A DNA stretch of 64,000 nucleotides from Bactericera cockerelli (GCA_024516035.1 CM044967.1:11173331-11237330), one strand, 5' to 3'. Shown: positions 1 through 11,150, numbered from the stretch's first letter. Numbers and translations are program-made. The notes: generated by a model from the sequence alone, not told the origin.

Positions 1-3
1 TAG

Positions 4-159
4 ACTACTCCGTTGTTTACGACACATGATAAACAAAATCTTCGTGAGCTATCAGCTACCAACTCGTGCAGTCGACCATACATTGACCATGTTTACTTTG
101 CTGTCCGTCCCGTCACGGATGAGAAGCTACCTCCATTCGACCCGGATCGACATTCAAGG
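4..159 (+). CDS. Possible internal exon of an unrecognised plus-strand gene
   Basis: The window opens with TAG, which could be the last bases of a 3' splice site. It is followed by exactly 52 open codons ending in AGG before a GTTAGT donor, and the same frame closes soon after the donor. The translation has a balanced composition unlike the surrounding AT-rich DNA and includes IDHVYFAVRPVTDEKLPPFD. I do not recognise the family. Phase is 0 at both ends, which fits the candidate exon at 6711. The acceptor cannot be judged because the pyrimidine tract would lie outside the window. Confidence 0.45.
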
Positions 160-371
160 GTTAGTCCTATATGAAGTTGTTCGGCCTTGACATAGTGCTA
201 AAGTTTATCTTACAGCGAGATGCTGATTGCGGCTGAAAGAACAGAAATTTACATTTTTATCTCGCTTGGTGGTACGGTGGTAGTGGTGCATAGCTATGGC
301 TACTTCTATTACTACGTTTAATTAAAAATGCAAATGCTACTACCAAACATTCATGCTACTGCAAATGCTAC

Positions 372-580
372 TGTCCCGGTATCTCAGTGGTAAAGGCGGC
401 ACTCTGTGAATCCAAAGATTCCAGAGGTCCTGGGTTCGAAACCCGGCCGGGACATGACCTGTTATCCTCCCATTTGGGATTTTTACCACATAATAATATG
501 TCTTGGGCTTACTGCTAGAATAATGGGACCTTAATAGTCTTAATCGGGCAGTATAAATAAGACGATATTATTATTATTAT
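372..580 (+). mobile_element. tRNA-derived SINE, family SINE-1 (copy a)
   Basis: The head folds like a tRNA: the 7-base acceptor strand GTCCCGG pairs with CCGGGAC about 80 bases later. The A-box region reads TATCTCAGTGG and the B box is GGTTCGAAACC. A tRNA-unrelated body of about 110 bases follows (landmarks ATCCTCCCATTTGGGATTTT and CGGGCAGTATAAATAAG) and it ends in (ATT)n. Eight other copies or fragments in this window share the body. Confidence 0.92.
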
Positions 581-779
581 GTCCCGGTTGCTCACTGCTC
601 AATGGTCAAGGTGTCGGTCTGGGAATTCAGAAGTCGCGGGATCAAAACCCAGCCGGGACGTGACAAGTTCTCCTTCCATTTGTGATTTTGACTACATGAT
701 AATACGTCTTGGGCGTACTGTTCGAATTATGGGACTCATTAGTCCTAGTCAAGGTATACAAATAAGACGATATTATTAT
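581..779 (+). mobile_element. SINE-1 (copy b), head-to-tail with copy a
   Basis: A second SINE-1 begins at the last (ATT)n unit of copy a. It is more diverged: the A-box region is TTGCTCACTGC and the B box GGATCAAAACC. It keeps the GTCCCGG/CCGGGAC acceptor pairing, the body and an ATTATTATG end. The 111-codon reading frame over this stretch is an accident of the SINE. Confidence 0.85.
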
Positions 780-3510
780 GCATTAATATTTTGGGCCTGT
801 CAGAAGGGGAACCATTTTCTTGGGCATTTTCTTTCAGCCAACCTCTACAGTAACTTAAGTCGGGTAATAAGAAACAGATATTTTAAAAAACATTTAAATC
901 TAATATACATGTAGAAAATCAAGGAATATATCAACACTATCCCTATAACAAGAATACCTATTTCTATCCCCATAAAAATGAAAATCTTTAATTAAAATAA
1001 CCAAGCAAATGCCTCATGTATGATTTGAAAGCCCTCAGGGCCCTCAGTTCTTAGCCGGTATTCAAGCAATACAAAGCATTGCCGGAAGTTAGATTCATCA
1101 ACATAGGAAAACCCACATTTCCAAATTCGTATTGTTTCTGACCTTGCATTCTTGAATATAAGCTCTTCTCTTCTTTCGAATAAAATATCCTCGATGGTCT
1201 GACCCAGCCAGATTGGTCCACGGCCATTTACTTCTTCGATTCAAGGAAGTGTCCATCAATAATATATAATTGTTTAAATTAAAGACATTAATAATATTTA
1301 ATAACAACTCCCTCTTGTAGTCTTGTAGGCGAAAAAGAAAAATAATTTCGATGGGGTGTATCCAAAATAAATTTTATACCTATGTAATCTCACAGAACAT
1401 GGCTAGTTTATTTATGCGATTGAATTGCTAATTTTCAAGACTTCATGCTGGGACTTCAGAGAATCAAATATCAGAGGTGATAAACACATGGACTAAGCCT
1501 GTTTAGGTTAAGAGCCTGAGAAGGTTAGATAGAATCTCTTTGTACAAGTTAATTCCTCTTTTTTCAGGGGACTTTAGACCAATGTCAATGTCAAGTTTTA
1601 AACATGATTTGTTTCATGAAACTTCGTTTTTGATGAATTTAATATTATTTATCTATCTCTTTTTGATCGTTTTGAATTTCATTTGATCAACTATTATTAT
1701 AGATATGATGGATAACTAGGTATCGTAGTTTTGGGCTTTGGCTTAAGAATTTGGCTTTAAACTGCCACTTCTTTGAACATACCTTACTAAATTTTGCCAT
1801 GCTTGGAACGAACCACAGACCTCCAGATTACAATTGGCTGCCTTAACAATCAAGCTAGTATCATCGTGTAGCTACTATCTTATGGTCAGTCTGAAAAATT
1901 ACTATTTACAATATTTTCAACCTAGAAACTCATTTGGAAGAAAATCTATCAATGATTTGTAGTTCTTACGTGCTCAATCGATCACAATCAATCAGTTGTA
2001 GGTAATTGCTCAGTGCTCAAAAATTAGGTAGGTATATTAATTACGAGTACGTAGTCAAAATTCGACACATAGGTAATATTATACCTATGCCTACTTTACT
2101 TCAGGGAAGTCCAAAAAGTAGATCCAAAAAGTAGACCTGCCAATTACCAATTTAGCCAGGTGTCGGTTATAGAGAAGTTCAAAACGCTTACAAATGAATA
2201 TTTAAAGAGAATACAAAACTCTTTGAAGAAGAAGATGGTTAGTTGGTTAGGCCAACCTAGGTATAACTAGGATTGGCTTAATATTAGGATTATTAGGCTT
2301 CATTAGTCCCGACGAAAAACCATCACTCTCTTTAGTAACGTCACAGACAGTCGTAAACTATAACAATAAATCAATCAGAGCGTGCGTGAACATCATTTAG
2401 CAGAAGACATTGTGACGCATATGCAACAGATTTTAGAAACTAAAGTGCTACCGAATGAAGTAGCCCATGCATAATTATGATGTTAATTACTTCGAAGGAT
2501 GAAAACATATCAATCTTATGATTTTAAGAAAGAGTTGAGAAGTGAAAATTGTTACAAAATATGCATTATTCATAATAGGTAATAAATGAACACGGACCAC
2601 ATACACCTAAAGTACCCAAGATGAGCATATTTAGCCTTATCTTAGTTGTAATCATATGTAATAATTTGGCCCTTATTTATTTGAGTCTTTTAAGAGTCAG
2701 GCAAATATTTATTTAAAATGAACATAGAATAGTGTTATATAATATTTGCAATCTTTATTCAAATAAATAAATAAAATATTTCATTTAAAATTTTCTAAAA
2801 ATAGAAAGAACATACTTGGGATTAATTTACTACGAAAAAGAGCTTTGCACTCATACTTTCGTAACAACTAGGTACTTATTCAAAGTATTTAAACAAATTA
2901 TGTCATATCTGTTTACAACCAAAGTGAACTAAAGATAGATGATCTTGAAGTAACACTGACATTTCCGTCATGGTCTTCAGTACATAGGTACAGTATACAT
3001 ATACCTATGTATACTGTCCATTTTTAACAATTGTTTAAATATATAATATTATACTCTACACAATATCGCTATAAATACAAATACTTGCACTTGTGAATTG
3101 TTTGGTTAAGAAGTGCTAATATTTGAGTTATGAATTGAATGCCAAGAGACTTGTCAGTCAAAGAAAATTTCAATGTTACAGAAACAGTCATTGTGAATAC
3201 ATAACTACATTTCAACAATTACCGACCTTGCTTAAAGATCTACTAAAATGATATTAGTCTCTTTCGTAGAATTTCTATATTTTTTTTAAGGATACTTACT
3301 CATCATAACCAATTGGTTAATAACATTTGTGTGCAGATGACAATATACATATTTATGACAATTTGGACCATAGGTGTCTACCATATTTTTTTTAAAGCTT
3401 CTATATTGTTAGAGTGTCAGTTGATGAAGATCAATAAATGCGTTGGCTAATATCTTAGGCAACTCCTAGGATCTTAATCAACGCATTTAGGCATTGCTAG
3501 GCAACGCCTT
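780..3510. other. No gene recognised; AT-rich DNA
   Basis: I see no exon with credible splice sites, no tRNA head and no transposon end. A small perfect-looking palindrome around 2983-3025 (ACAGTATAC... with its inverse) and scattered GGTACCT/AGGTA words are the only structure noted. Confidence 0.5.
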
Positions 3511-3623
3511 AGGGTTGAATTGGTATTCGTCCCTCAGGTCGGGTCGGAGTTTCAACCAATCACAAGTCTGACTTGAGGGACGATCGGCCTTATCTTTGTT
3601 GTAATCCTTTTTTTGTAATTCGC
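3511..3623. mobile_element. Short Harbinger-like MITE, family MITE-A
   Basis: The left end reads AGGGTTGAATT after TTA, and the right end is a decayed inverse (TTTGTAATTCG). Inside is a smaller inverted pair, CGTCCCTCA against TGAGGGACG, and the words GTTTCAACCAATCA and GGCCTTATCTTTGT, which recur in the copies at 6976, 15867 and 33835. Confidence 0.6.
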
Positions 3624-4239
3624 AACTTATACTATTCGACCAACAATCAATCAGTATTATTTTATATCTTATGTCTCATGACATAATAAAATAATCATGT
3701 TCACTATGTATGGATTTACCAAACCTAGTGTTTTCTACAGTATAATATATTATAATAATGTACAATATAATGTACTATAATAGTACAATGTAATATTATT
3801 ACATTTAACTTGAACAGAATTCTGTTATTTCGCCTTGAGTAAGATGCATACCAATTTCATGTACTTATTCATTGATAGAGATAAGCATGATGTAGAATTG
3901 TAGATTATCGATACAAACATGATAAGACTTATGAAATTATTCAGAGTGAAAAAAGCTGTAATAATTTTAAATGGCTTAAATGCCAGTGGAATAACGAATA
4001 ACTGATAAATAAGAGTATGGAAATACGAGCAAGGCGAAATAAATAGTAGCAAACGTTTGATAATTATTATTATTGTATTTTCAATAAATTGTTGTCACTA
4101 TAATACTATACGAGTTAACGAGTATCAGGACCAGATTTTGAAGTCGTGTTTTAAAACAATGCCTTTCATTTCCCTTTAAAATAATAAAAAATCGCCATCA
4201 GAGATGTAATTTATCCTATAAAATATATAAGACCAGTTT

Positions 4240-4310
4240 GACTGCTGGAGTAAAGGGACTTTTCAGTCTTACCTCGGCAGTATAAACAAGGTATATTCTA
4301 TTCTATTCTA
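4240..4310 (+). mobile_element. 5'-truncated SINE-1 fragment
   Basis: Only the last third of SINE-1 remains: ACTGCTGGAGTAAAGGGACT, then CGGCAGTATAAACAAGG. The tail here is (ATTCT)n instead of (ATT)n, so the tail either diverged or was copied from a variant source. Confidence 0.7.
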
Positions 4311-4417
4311 ATTTCTTCTTCTTCTTTGTTGTTTCCATATTCGCTTTTTCATCCAACCTATCTTGAGCTGTCCATACTTTAGCTGTTCAGGGTGTGTGTC
4401 CCTTAATAGATCAGTAT

Positions 4418-4500
4418 CAGTACAAACAGAAAAGTGAGAAGTTTTACTAGATGTACAATTGTACAATGTACATAGTATATGAATATCAGAACATACTAAA
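4418..4500 (+). repeat. Dispersed motif M (copy 1)
   Basis: Contains AAACAGAAAAGTGAGAAG followed by TTTTACTAGATGTAC and, about 20 bases on, GAATATCAGAACATAC. The same arrangement occurs at 18726-18785, so the unit is a repeat of roughly 80-90 bp of which other copies keep only the first part. Confidence 0.7.
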
Positions 4501-4570
4501 CACCTGTTGTAAGCTCTCATATTTAGGTACCTATTTAGTAGTTCTGAATATACATGCCATCAACAGAACT

Positions 4571-4698
4571 CACTTCTCTACTTTAATCAGCATGCTAACC
4601 TCTCTATTTTAATCAGCAAGCTAACTTTTCTACTCTAATCAGCATGCTAACCTCTTTTTTTTAATCAGCATGCTTACTTTTCTACTTTAATCAGCATA
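4571..4698. repeat. 26-bp minisatellite, five units
   Basis: AATCAGCATGCTAAC-type units start at 4585, 4611, 4637, 4663 and 4689, exactly 26 bases apart. The units differ at a few positions and the last is cut short at AATCAGCATATG. Confidence 0.9.
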
Positions 4699-5691
4699 TG
4701 ATTTTTCTTCGGCTTTTCTGTTTCCTTCAATACGAGTAAATATAAGAATTCTCAATTTTATGAATCACAAAACCATGATTATTATTATTATTATTATTAT
4801 TTTTTGATCAAATTTGGAATCGGATTTCCAATTAAATCTCATATTCATCGGAAACATCGGTCAAATTTGAAGAAAACCTTCGAACTTGAATTTCAATTCT
4901 TACATCATCTTCTACCTATGCACATTCTTCATAATTCCTACGAGCGATGATAGAGCTGCAAAACGGTCAAGGATTTTTGGTCGAGATAACCAAACTTGTG
5001 GAGTTGGACGATTAAAATAACACAAAACTAGTTTCTGAGCGTGCACACACGCATACAAATTCAGAGTGCAGTGACCAATGTCAAAGATTTTGGATTCTAA
5101 ATATTTCTAGAAGAGTGCATCGGACTGCATCTTAGATCTTAAAGAACAATATAGGTGCCTAAATATTATTGAAAGAGATACTCGTATTATAGTTCTTTAT
5201 GTGTGATGAGTTGCTGACTGATGATTATCTTTAAGTACCTTTACCTACTTCAGCATTTTAAATAGGTATCTTTTTTCAAAGAAGACTAAATTACTGAATC
5301 ATCCATGAATAATATTAATGTTGGCTGTCTGGCGATTCTGACATTAGAATTTGCAGTCTATTGAAACTTTTTGGCTAGCTGATAACAGTGATAACAAATA
5401 CCTACACCACAAAAATTAACCCAGTCATCAGTGAGCTCTGGAAGTGTGTCAATAATTTGATGATTGAGTGGATTTTGATTGAAATGAAGAAACTTCCATC
5501 ATGCCATCCATAAGTATAAATTTCGTATGGAACTGTTTTTACTCTTTAACCGACTCATTGACTTTCGTTTGGAGACGCATAGAGATTTTTTTAAATTGAA
5601 TTCTGTGATTTATTTAGGATAGTTAGAATTCAGTAAATATCCTGTGAGCTAAGTGTAACCAACATCTAAGTCCAAATGGATTCGCAGCAGG

Positions 5692-6617
5692 AGAAGTAGT
5701 ACCTAGAGGTTTCGGCTCATAGAAGTAGTACCTCTAGAGCTAGAGGTTTCGTCTCATAGAAGTAGTACCTAGAGGTTTCGGCTCATAGAAGTAGTACCTA
5801 GAGGTTTCGGCTCATAGAAGTAGTACCTAGAGTTTTCGGCTCATAGAAGTAGTACCTCTATAGGATTCGGCTCATAGAAGTAGTACCTCTAGAGGTTTCG
5901 GCTCTTAGAAGTAGTACCTAGAGGTTTCGGCTCATAGAAGTAGTACCCAGAGGTTTCGGCTCATAGAAGTAGTACCTCTAGAGTAGTCTAGAGGATTCGG
6001 CTCATAGAAGTTGTACCTAGAGGTTTCGGCTCATAGAAGTAGTACCTAGAGGTTTCGGCTCATAGAAGTAGTACCTAGAGGTTTCGTCTCATAGAAGTAG
6101 TGCCTCTATACTCTAGACTCTAGAGGATTCGGCTCATAGAAGTAGTACCTAGAGGTTTCGTCTCATAGAAGTAGTACCTAGAGGTTTCGTCTCCTAGAAG
6201 TAGTACCTAGAGGTTTCGTCTCCTAGAAGTAGTACCTAGAGGTTTCGGCTCCTAGAAGTAGTACCTCTAGAGGTTTCGGCTCATAGAAGTAGTACTTAGA
6301 GGTTTCGGCTCATAGAAGTAGTACCTAGAGGTTTCGTCTCATAGAAGTAGTACCTCTAGAGGTTTCGGCTCTTAGAAGTAGTACCTAGAGGTTTCGGCTC
6401 ATAGAAGTAGTACCTAGAGGTTTCGGCTCATAGAAGTAGTACCTAGAGGTTTCGGCTCATAGAAGTAGTACCTCTAGAGTAGTCTAGAGGATTCGGCTCA
6501 TAGAAGTTGTACCTAGAGGTTTCGGCTCATAGAAGTAGTACCTAGAGGTTTCGGCTCATAGAAGTAGTACCTAGATGTTTCGGCTCATAGAAGTAGTAAC
6601 TAAAGGTTTCGTCTCAT
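5692..6617. repeat. 29-bp minisatellite with longer-range repeat
   Basis: About 30 units of roughly 29 bp built around GAAGTAGTACCTAGAGG and TTTCGGCTCATA. Some units carry an extra CTCT (CCTCTAGAGG), and two carry a longer CTCTAGAGTAGTCTAGAGG variant exactly 496 bp apart (5971 and 6467), so blocks of many units were copied together. Frequent TAG in all phases argues against coding. Confidence 0.95.
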
Positions 6618-6710
6618 ATTCTTATCCGTATAGGTCACACACACCGCAGTGCCTCATAAACTACACAAGGCATTTATCGAATCTCTCATGAGTCTCATGA
6701 CTGATCTCAG

Positions 6711-6771
6711 AATTTGGTCATGACTTCTCCACAAGCCAGCGCTGCCCCCTGTACCCGATCGTCCACCAAGG
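6711..6771 (+). CDS. Possible small internal exon, unrecognised gene
   Basis: A GC-rich island of 61 bases sits between a CTGATCTCAG acceptor and a GG|GTAAGT donor, in DNA that is otherwise AT-rich. Read in phase 0, as the exon at 4-159 would require, it gives 20 open codons (NLVMTSPQASAAPCTRSSTK) and leaves one G. That G would complete a GGT codon with the exon at 63780. Another frame is also open, so the evidence is only splice sites, composition and phase. Confidence 0.3.
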
Positions 6772-7108
6772 GTAAGTTCAGCTGATGCAAGTCACGTTCT
6801 TGTTTAAACTTGTTTGTCCTGCGTTGTTTACTTTCTTCGCAAGTTCACGAAGATCACTGTTAGAACTGGCTTCGATTACTTCATCGCTTTACGCTGGTGA
6901 CTTGTGACACATGTTATGGATATCTGGAGAGCGGTTCTTAACTTAAACTAGCAGTGTCTAGGGAAAACCTCGCCAAGGGTGGAATTTTAAAACGGGATTG
7001 AATGGATAAGCCAGACACTCTGTCTCAAGTTGGAGTTTCAATCAATCATAGAATACAGCGTAGTAGCGTACTATCGCCCGACTTGATTGACAATCTGGCT
7101 TATCTTAA

Positions 7109-8281
7109 CCCTTTAACAACCAATGTAAACTGTAGTTTACATCGAAGTTTACTCGTTGATTTTGGAGGTGCCAGGCATCATATCGATGCCGCAACCTAGC
7201 GGATTTATTTCTCAACATGTTCTGAGCACGTTCCGCATAATTTCATTGTTTACTTTTGTCTCTAACTTTTCAAATCAGTGATTTTGAGACGGAAAACAGG
7301 TGGCTGTACAATTTTGTCGAAAACAGTGAATTTAACTAAAGTTTTGGATGCCTTTTTGGTAACCAAGTGGTCTTATATTTTTTTTAAGGTAAGTTTATCT
7401 TGTTTTCTTTTGATTTGCTATGAATAAGACAGTTTTTTCCTTTTTTAGTTTGGTAGCAATCGTCAATCTAGGAATGTGACCTGGAGTTTACAGTGGTAAC
7501 GAAAGGTATGATAAGTTGAAAAAAATTGATGTAAATTCTTTACATGTTTCAGTCCATTATTTGCATCAGTTCAATTTTTAGGCATTACCAGCCCAATATC
7601 TAGTTGTAGAACGTTTAAATTTACCGCATAGATATCAAGAATAGAAAGTGGTACCTTCGATTGGTCTATTATGTCATTGGAGTGGCAATAGTTAACTCCT
7701 GGATCATCTATAGAGAGGACTGTAGACAGCTGGGGGTAAAAGCATTACCATTGCTCCGATTTCAATCTTTAATCGCAAAAACTCTCATTTCTAGGCCTCA
7801 GCCTAGGAGAAGAGGCCGCCCATCTCTTGCAGAACCTGTACAGCCTGCTGTTCTATCAGTTCACGACCGACGCCGACGCTTGGCTGCTGAAGAGCAGCGA
7901 TATGATCAAGTCGCCCATTGGCCAAGGTATGGGCCTAAGAAGTGATGCAAGGTGTGCACAGTTGGAGTAACTACCGTTATTTGTGAGAAGTGTGATCTCA
8001 ACTTTTGCTTCACAAAGAACAAAAACTGTTTCGTGGAGTACCACCGACGTTAGAAGTGACGATTTGAATTTCATTGTTACAAAAATATTGACATTATTAT
8101 TAGTTAATTCTTGTACCTTTCGTTACCATTGTAAACCACAGTTTACATTTTTCGACCCCACCCCCAGATTGAGTTTTTTCACCATTTTTTTTTAAAAACC
8201 TATTTTTGAATGATAAATAAAGAAAAAAATGTACTTAAAAAAAATCCTGTATTGTTCTTTCATAATTCGGTAATTAAAGGG
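7109..8281 (+). mobile_element. piggyBac-like element, internally deleted
   Basis: The left end is TTAA then CCCTTTAACAACC (7105-7121). The right end, read as its inverse, is TTTACCCTTTAATTACC, so the terminal repeats match at most positions and the right TTAA has decayed to TAAA. Subterminal palindromes around GTAAACTGTAGTTTAC (left) and GTAAACCACAGTTTAC (right) fit the same element. At about 1.17 kb it is roughly half the length of an autonomous copy and retains only the 3' end of the transposase. Confidence 0.8.
7643..8053 (+). pseudogene. piggyBac transposase, C-terminal remnant
   Basis: From 7643 one frame reads RKWYLRLVYYVIGVAIVNSW, then IIYRED, a typical end of the piggyBac catalytic region. 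A basic stretch follows (RRRGRPSLAEP), then a Cys-rich tail with CKVC, CEKCDLNFC, KNCF and EYH. This matches the zinc-binding tail that piggyBac transposases use to bind terminal repeats. The frame is broken only by a TGA at 7943-7945 just before CKVC; the position and sequence fit a CGA (Arg) to TGA change. No upstream catalytic Asp region is visible, so it cannot encode an active enzyme. Confidence 0.85.
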
Positions 8282-8375
8282 TAAATGTATTTTTTTATAA
8301 TTCGGCCCAATTCGCATATTTGAAATTTTACAGGAGAGCATTGTCAATTTATTATTATTTACTTGAAACAATATA

Positions 8376-9239
8376 CAGGGTGGGGCAAAAGTTTGGAAAC
8401 CCCTGAATAACTTTCGAATGCCTTTTTCGGTAAACTTAAAATTTTGTACGGTAGACCGGGCTAATAAGACCTTCTTTTAAAGTGGGGTGGATTTTTGTTA
8501 CCGGCCCCCATGTCGGGGCCATGGGGGCCAACTTCATTTTTTTAAATACGAACCCCCACCTTGCGATACATTTTTGGAAAGGTCTTTAAATAAGAAATAC
8601 ATTGGTGCAAATTTTATTTTTTTATTATTATTTTTTTGCAAATGGCGTCCAACTTTGTGTATGCGTTAAAGTCTGAAAACCCCTGAATATCTTTGGAAAG
8701 GACTTTCTCAGTAAATTTAAAATTGTGTACGGTAATCCTCGGTAATTAGACCTTATATTAGAATTGGACCAATTTTTTTTACTGGCCCCCATGTCGGGGC
8801 CAGGGAGGTCAACTTCATTTTTTAAAATACGAAACCCCATCTTGCGATACATTTTTGGAAAGGTCTAATTACCCCGACTTACCGTGCACAATTTTAAATT
8901 AACTGAGAAAGCCCTTTCAAAAGATATTCAGGGGTTTCCAGACTTTACTGCATACACAAAGTTGGACGCCATTTGCAAACAGTTTAATATTTAAAAAATA
9001 AAATTTGCACCAATATATTTCTTATTTAAAGACCTTTCCAAAAATGTATCGCAAGGTGGGGTTTCGTATTTAATAAAATGAAGTTGGCCCCCCTGGCCCT
9101 GACATGGGGGCCGGTAACAAAAATTGACCCGACTCTAAAAGAAGGTCTTATTAGCCCGGTTTACCTTACAAAATTTTAATTTTCCCGAAGAAGCCATTCG
9201 AAAGTTATTTAGGGGTTTCCAGACTTTTGCCCCACCCTG
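8376..9239. mobile_element. Palindromic (foldback) TA-element, 864 bp
   Basis: The ends are CAGGGTGGGGCAAAAG and its inverse CTTTTGCCCCACCCTG, each next to TA, which fits a Tc1/mariner-type TA duplication. The whole element is two inverted arms of about 430 bp. Each arm holds two related modules: AACCCCTGAATAACTTTCG near the end and AACCCCTGAATATCTTTGG further in, each followed by TACGGTA, ATTAGACCTT-like and GGCCCCCATGTCGGGGCCA words. No transposase is encoded. Short reading frames at 8487-8669 and 8628-8852 are part of the palindrome. Confidence 0.93.
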
Positions 9240-10835
9240 TATTATATTTTCCTTTGAAAATATTTCCAACCAGAAGCATCTTTTACTTCAATAATCAGAA
9301 CAAGAAAAATCATTATTTGACTGTCAGAAACTCAAAATAATTGCATAGCCGGTTTCCCCCTAAACTTTTCATGCATTGTATGGATCTAGTGGCAATTCAA
9401 TAATTCATAGTAGTAGCGACTACACGAAATTGGCTGTATTACACAGTATAGTGGTATAGCGTTAGTGTAAAGTTGAAATTCCAAAATCCGACATAGAATT
9501 TTGTCGGTTTATTTTCCTGATGGATTCAGAATTAAATTCTGATGAATATTACATTAGATAAAATAGATAGTATCCAAAAACGGCTACAAAGATTTTGATT
9601 TGATAGTAAAATTAGATAGATGTCATGTTTTGAAACCAGATAATTAATTAAATATCTACGAGATAGACAAAACTTTGGTCCCATTCAAATTCTATTTATG
9701 AAGAAAAAAATTACGTTTCAACGACAAAAAATAAATAATGAGTTCAAACTCAAAAGCTCTCAGAAGTTGTAGCTGGGAACTACTGGAACCAGTGCAAATG
9801 ATCCTGACTTGTCTATAGTGTACAAACATGCAGATATGCCTACCTTTCACTAGTCAGTCCACTGATCTCTGAACAAGCAAGATGTGGGTTAAGGTTTTCA
9901 TCATAACTAGAAGTTGTTGTTACAGCATTTCTCGAGACATCTAAAATGGTGACATTGGCGGGTGTTCCTAAATTGGTTCGTGTTTATGTTCTATAATATA
10001 GACCCAACAGTTATTTTTTATACCCCTATTCATTAAACCTGTACTTTGTTCTTCATAACAATCATAACATTTCCATTATAAGATGCACATTGCACAGCTA
10101 TATGAGACATGTTTAACCTTTTAAAAGGTACCGATCAGAATAAATTTATTATTCTTACAAGTGTTTTGAAATCGATTTTTACTGTCATTTGTGACGCCTC
10201 TGATTCATTATGTTGCTACTGCATATATAATAGTCTAATAAATTTACAGACTTTTTTTTTAAATACATAATTCAATCACAAAATTTCAACAACAAAATAA
10301 CAAAGAAATTTGTCCAACAATGCTTAATTGAGGACCAAAACAAGGAAACTATACGCAATCTTTTAAAATAATGACAGTAAAAAATCTATTCATAATTATT
10401 TTCCCCTAAATTAAAATTTCAATTTTTACAATTACTTATTAACAATAACATTTTATTTTTAATAACTATAGGAGAGAGAAAAACACTTTTTATTTTTTCA
10501 TCAATTATTAAAAATTTATATCACATAACCATAGCCTAGCACATACTTAATAAGTACATTAGGCTATGGGATACTTATGATTTAAAATTTTGTCTTTGTA
10601 TTTTTTGATATTTATATTCTTTTCATCCATTGTAAATAACAAAAAATGTAAATAAATAAAAGTTATTTGTTGGAAAAAAAAAAAAAAATATATAGGATTT
10701 GGTCCCAAATTTTCAAATCACTAATATAATGCTTAAGAAAGTTAATCAATCCATCCGACATTTGGACAATTTACAACTCAATTTATTGGTATTAAAATGG
10801 AAAAAAAATCGAAATGAAGTGTCTGCTTCTAAGGA
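9240..10835. other. No gene recognised; AT-rich DNA
   Basis: Mostly AT-rich, with an A-run near 10674-10690. A weak minus-strand micro-exon (9844-9868) is discussed under the findings. I found no transposon ends. Confidence 0.5.
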
Positions 10836-10930
10836 GTAAATCTTCTACTCAGCCGAGACTCGAACCCAGGTCACCGAGCGTACAAGCCTTTTGCACTACT
10901 CTAGTTGGCCACGATGAGTACTGTTTGTTG
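10836..10930 (-). mobile_element. SINE-2 head fragment, inverted
   Basis: On the minus strand it reads CGGTGACCTGGGTTCGAGTC, a tRNA-like B-box region, preceded by the GTGGCC...GCAAAAGGCTTG A-box side. The same head occurs at 10972 in the opposite direction and at 43175, 58441 and 62836. Confidence 0.65.
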
Positions 10931-10971
10931 TACTGTTTCGCAGAGTTCAAATTAATCATATTAATGTATAA

Positions 10972-11150
10972 TCATATTAGCGCGCTAGGTATTGCACGCA
11001 CGGTGACCTGGATTCGATCCCCAGCGTAGCAGGATTTTTTCTGCTCTGTTCTTGAGTGTTCGGGGTCCACTCATACCTTGTGGAGGAAAAATGAGTAGCT
11101 GCTTTAATGTGAGCTGCGACCAGTGGCGGAATTATAGGCAAAAATAAGAT
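10972..11150 (+). mobile_element. tRNA-derived SINE, family SINE-2
   Basis: Head: GCGCGCTAGGTATTGCACGC, then GGTGACCTGGATTCGATCCC (B box). Body: TCTGCTCTGTTCTTGAGTGT, GGGGTCCACTCATACC, GAGGAAAAATGAGTAGC and GACCAGTGGCGGAATTATA. These landmarks occur in the same order in the other family members. Confidence 0.85.

Larger units (their letters stand above)
3624..5691. other. No gene recognised between small repeats
   Basis: Apart from the SINE-1 fragment, the motif M copy and the 26-bp minisatellite listed separately, I see only AT-rich DNA with a short (ATT)n run at about 4783-4802. The minus-strand frames at 3825-4052 and 4308-4520 have no recognisable domain or splice context. Confidence 0.5.
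6976..8309. mobile_element. MITE-A copy split by a piggyBac-like insertion
   Basis: The left end AGGGTGGAATTTTAAAAC at 6976 pairs with TATAATTCGGCCC ending at 8308. The left part runs to GGCTTATC at 7104, and the copy at 33835 shows that GGCTTATCTTAACTTTAATCC is the uninterrupted order. Here the TTAA at 7105-7108 is followed by 1.17 kb of piggyBac-like DNA and then the missing right end. GGATAAGCCAGAC and GTCTGGCTTATC-like inverse words lie inside the left part. Confidence 0.75.

Noticed and set aside
579..914. 111-codon plus-strand frame
   Set aside because: It runs through a SINE-1 copy and its flank; no protein-like features.
5692..6617. CRISPR-like array
   Set aside because: Units are contiguous with no unique spacers, in a eukaryotic context; a minisatellite.
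7856..8074. 72-aa minus-strand protein
   Set aside because: Shadow of the piggyBac tail coded on the plus strand.
9840..9930. Longer minus-strand exon using TTCTAG at about 9909
   Set aside because: The frame required by exon 5 meets TGA; only the shorter micro-exon is phase-compatible.
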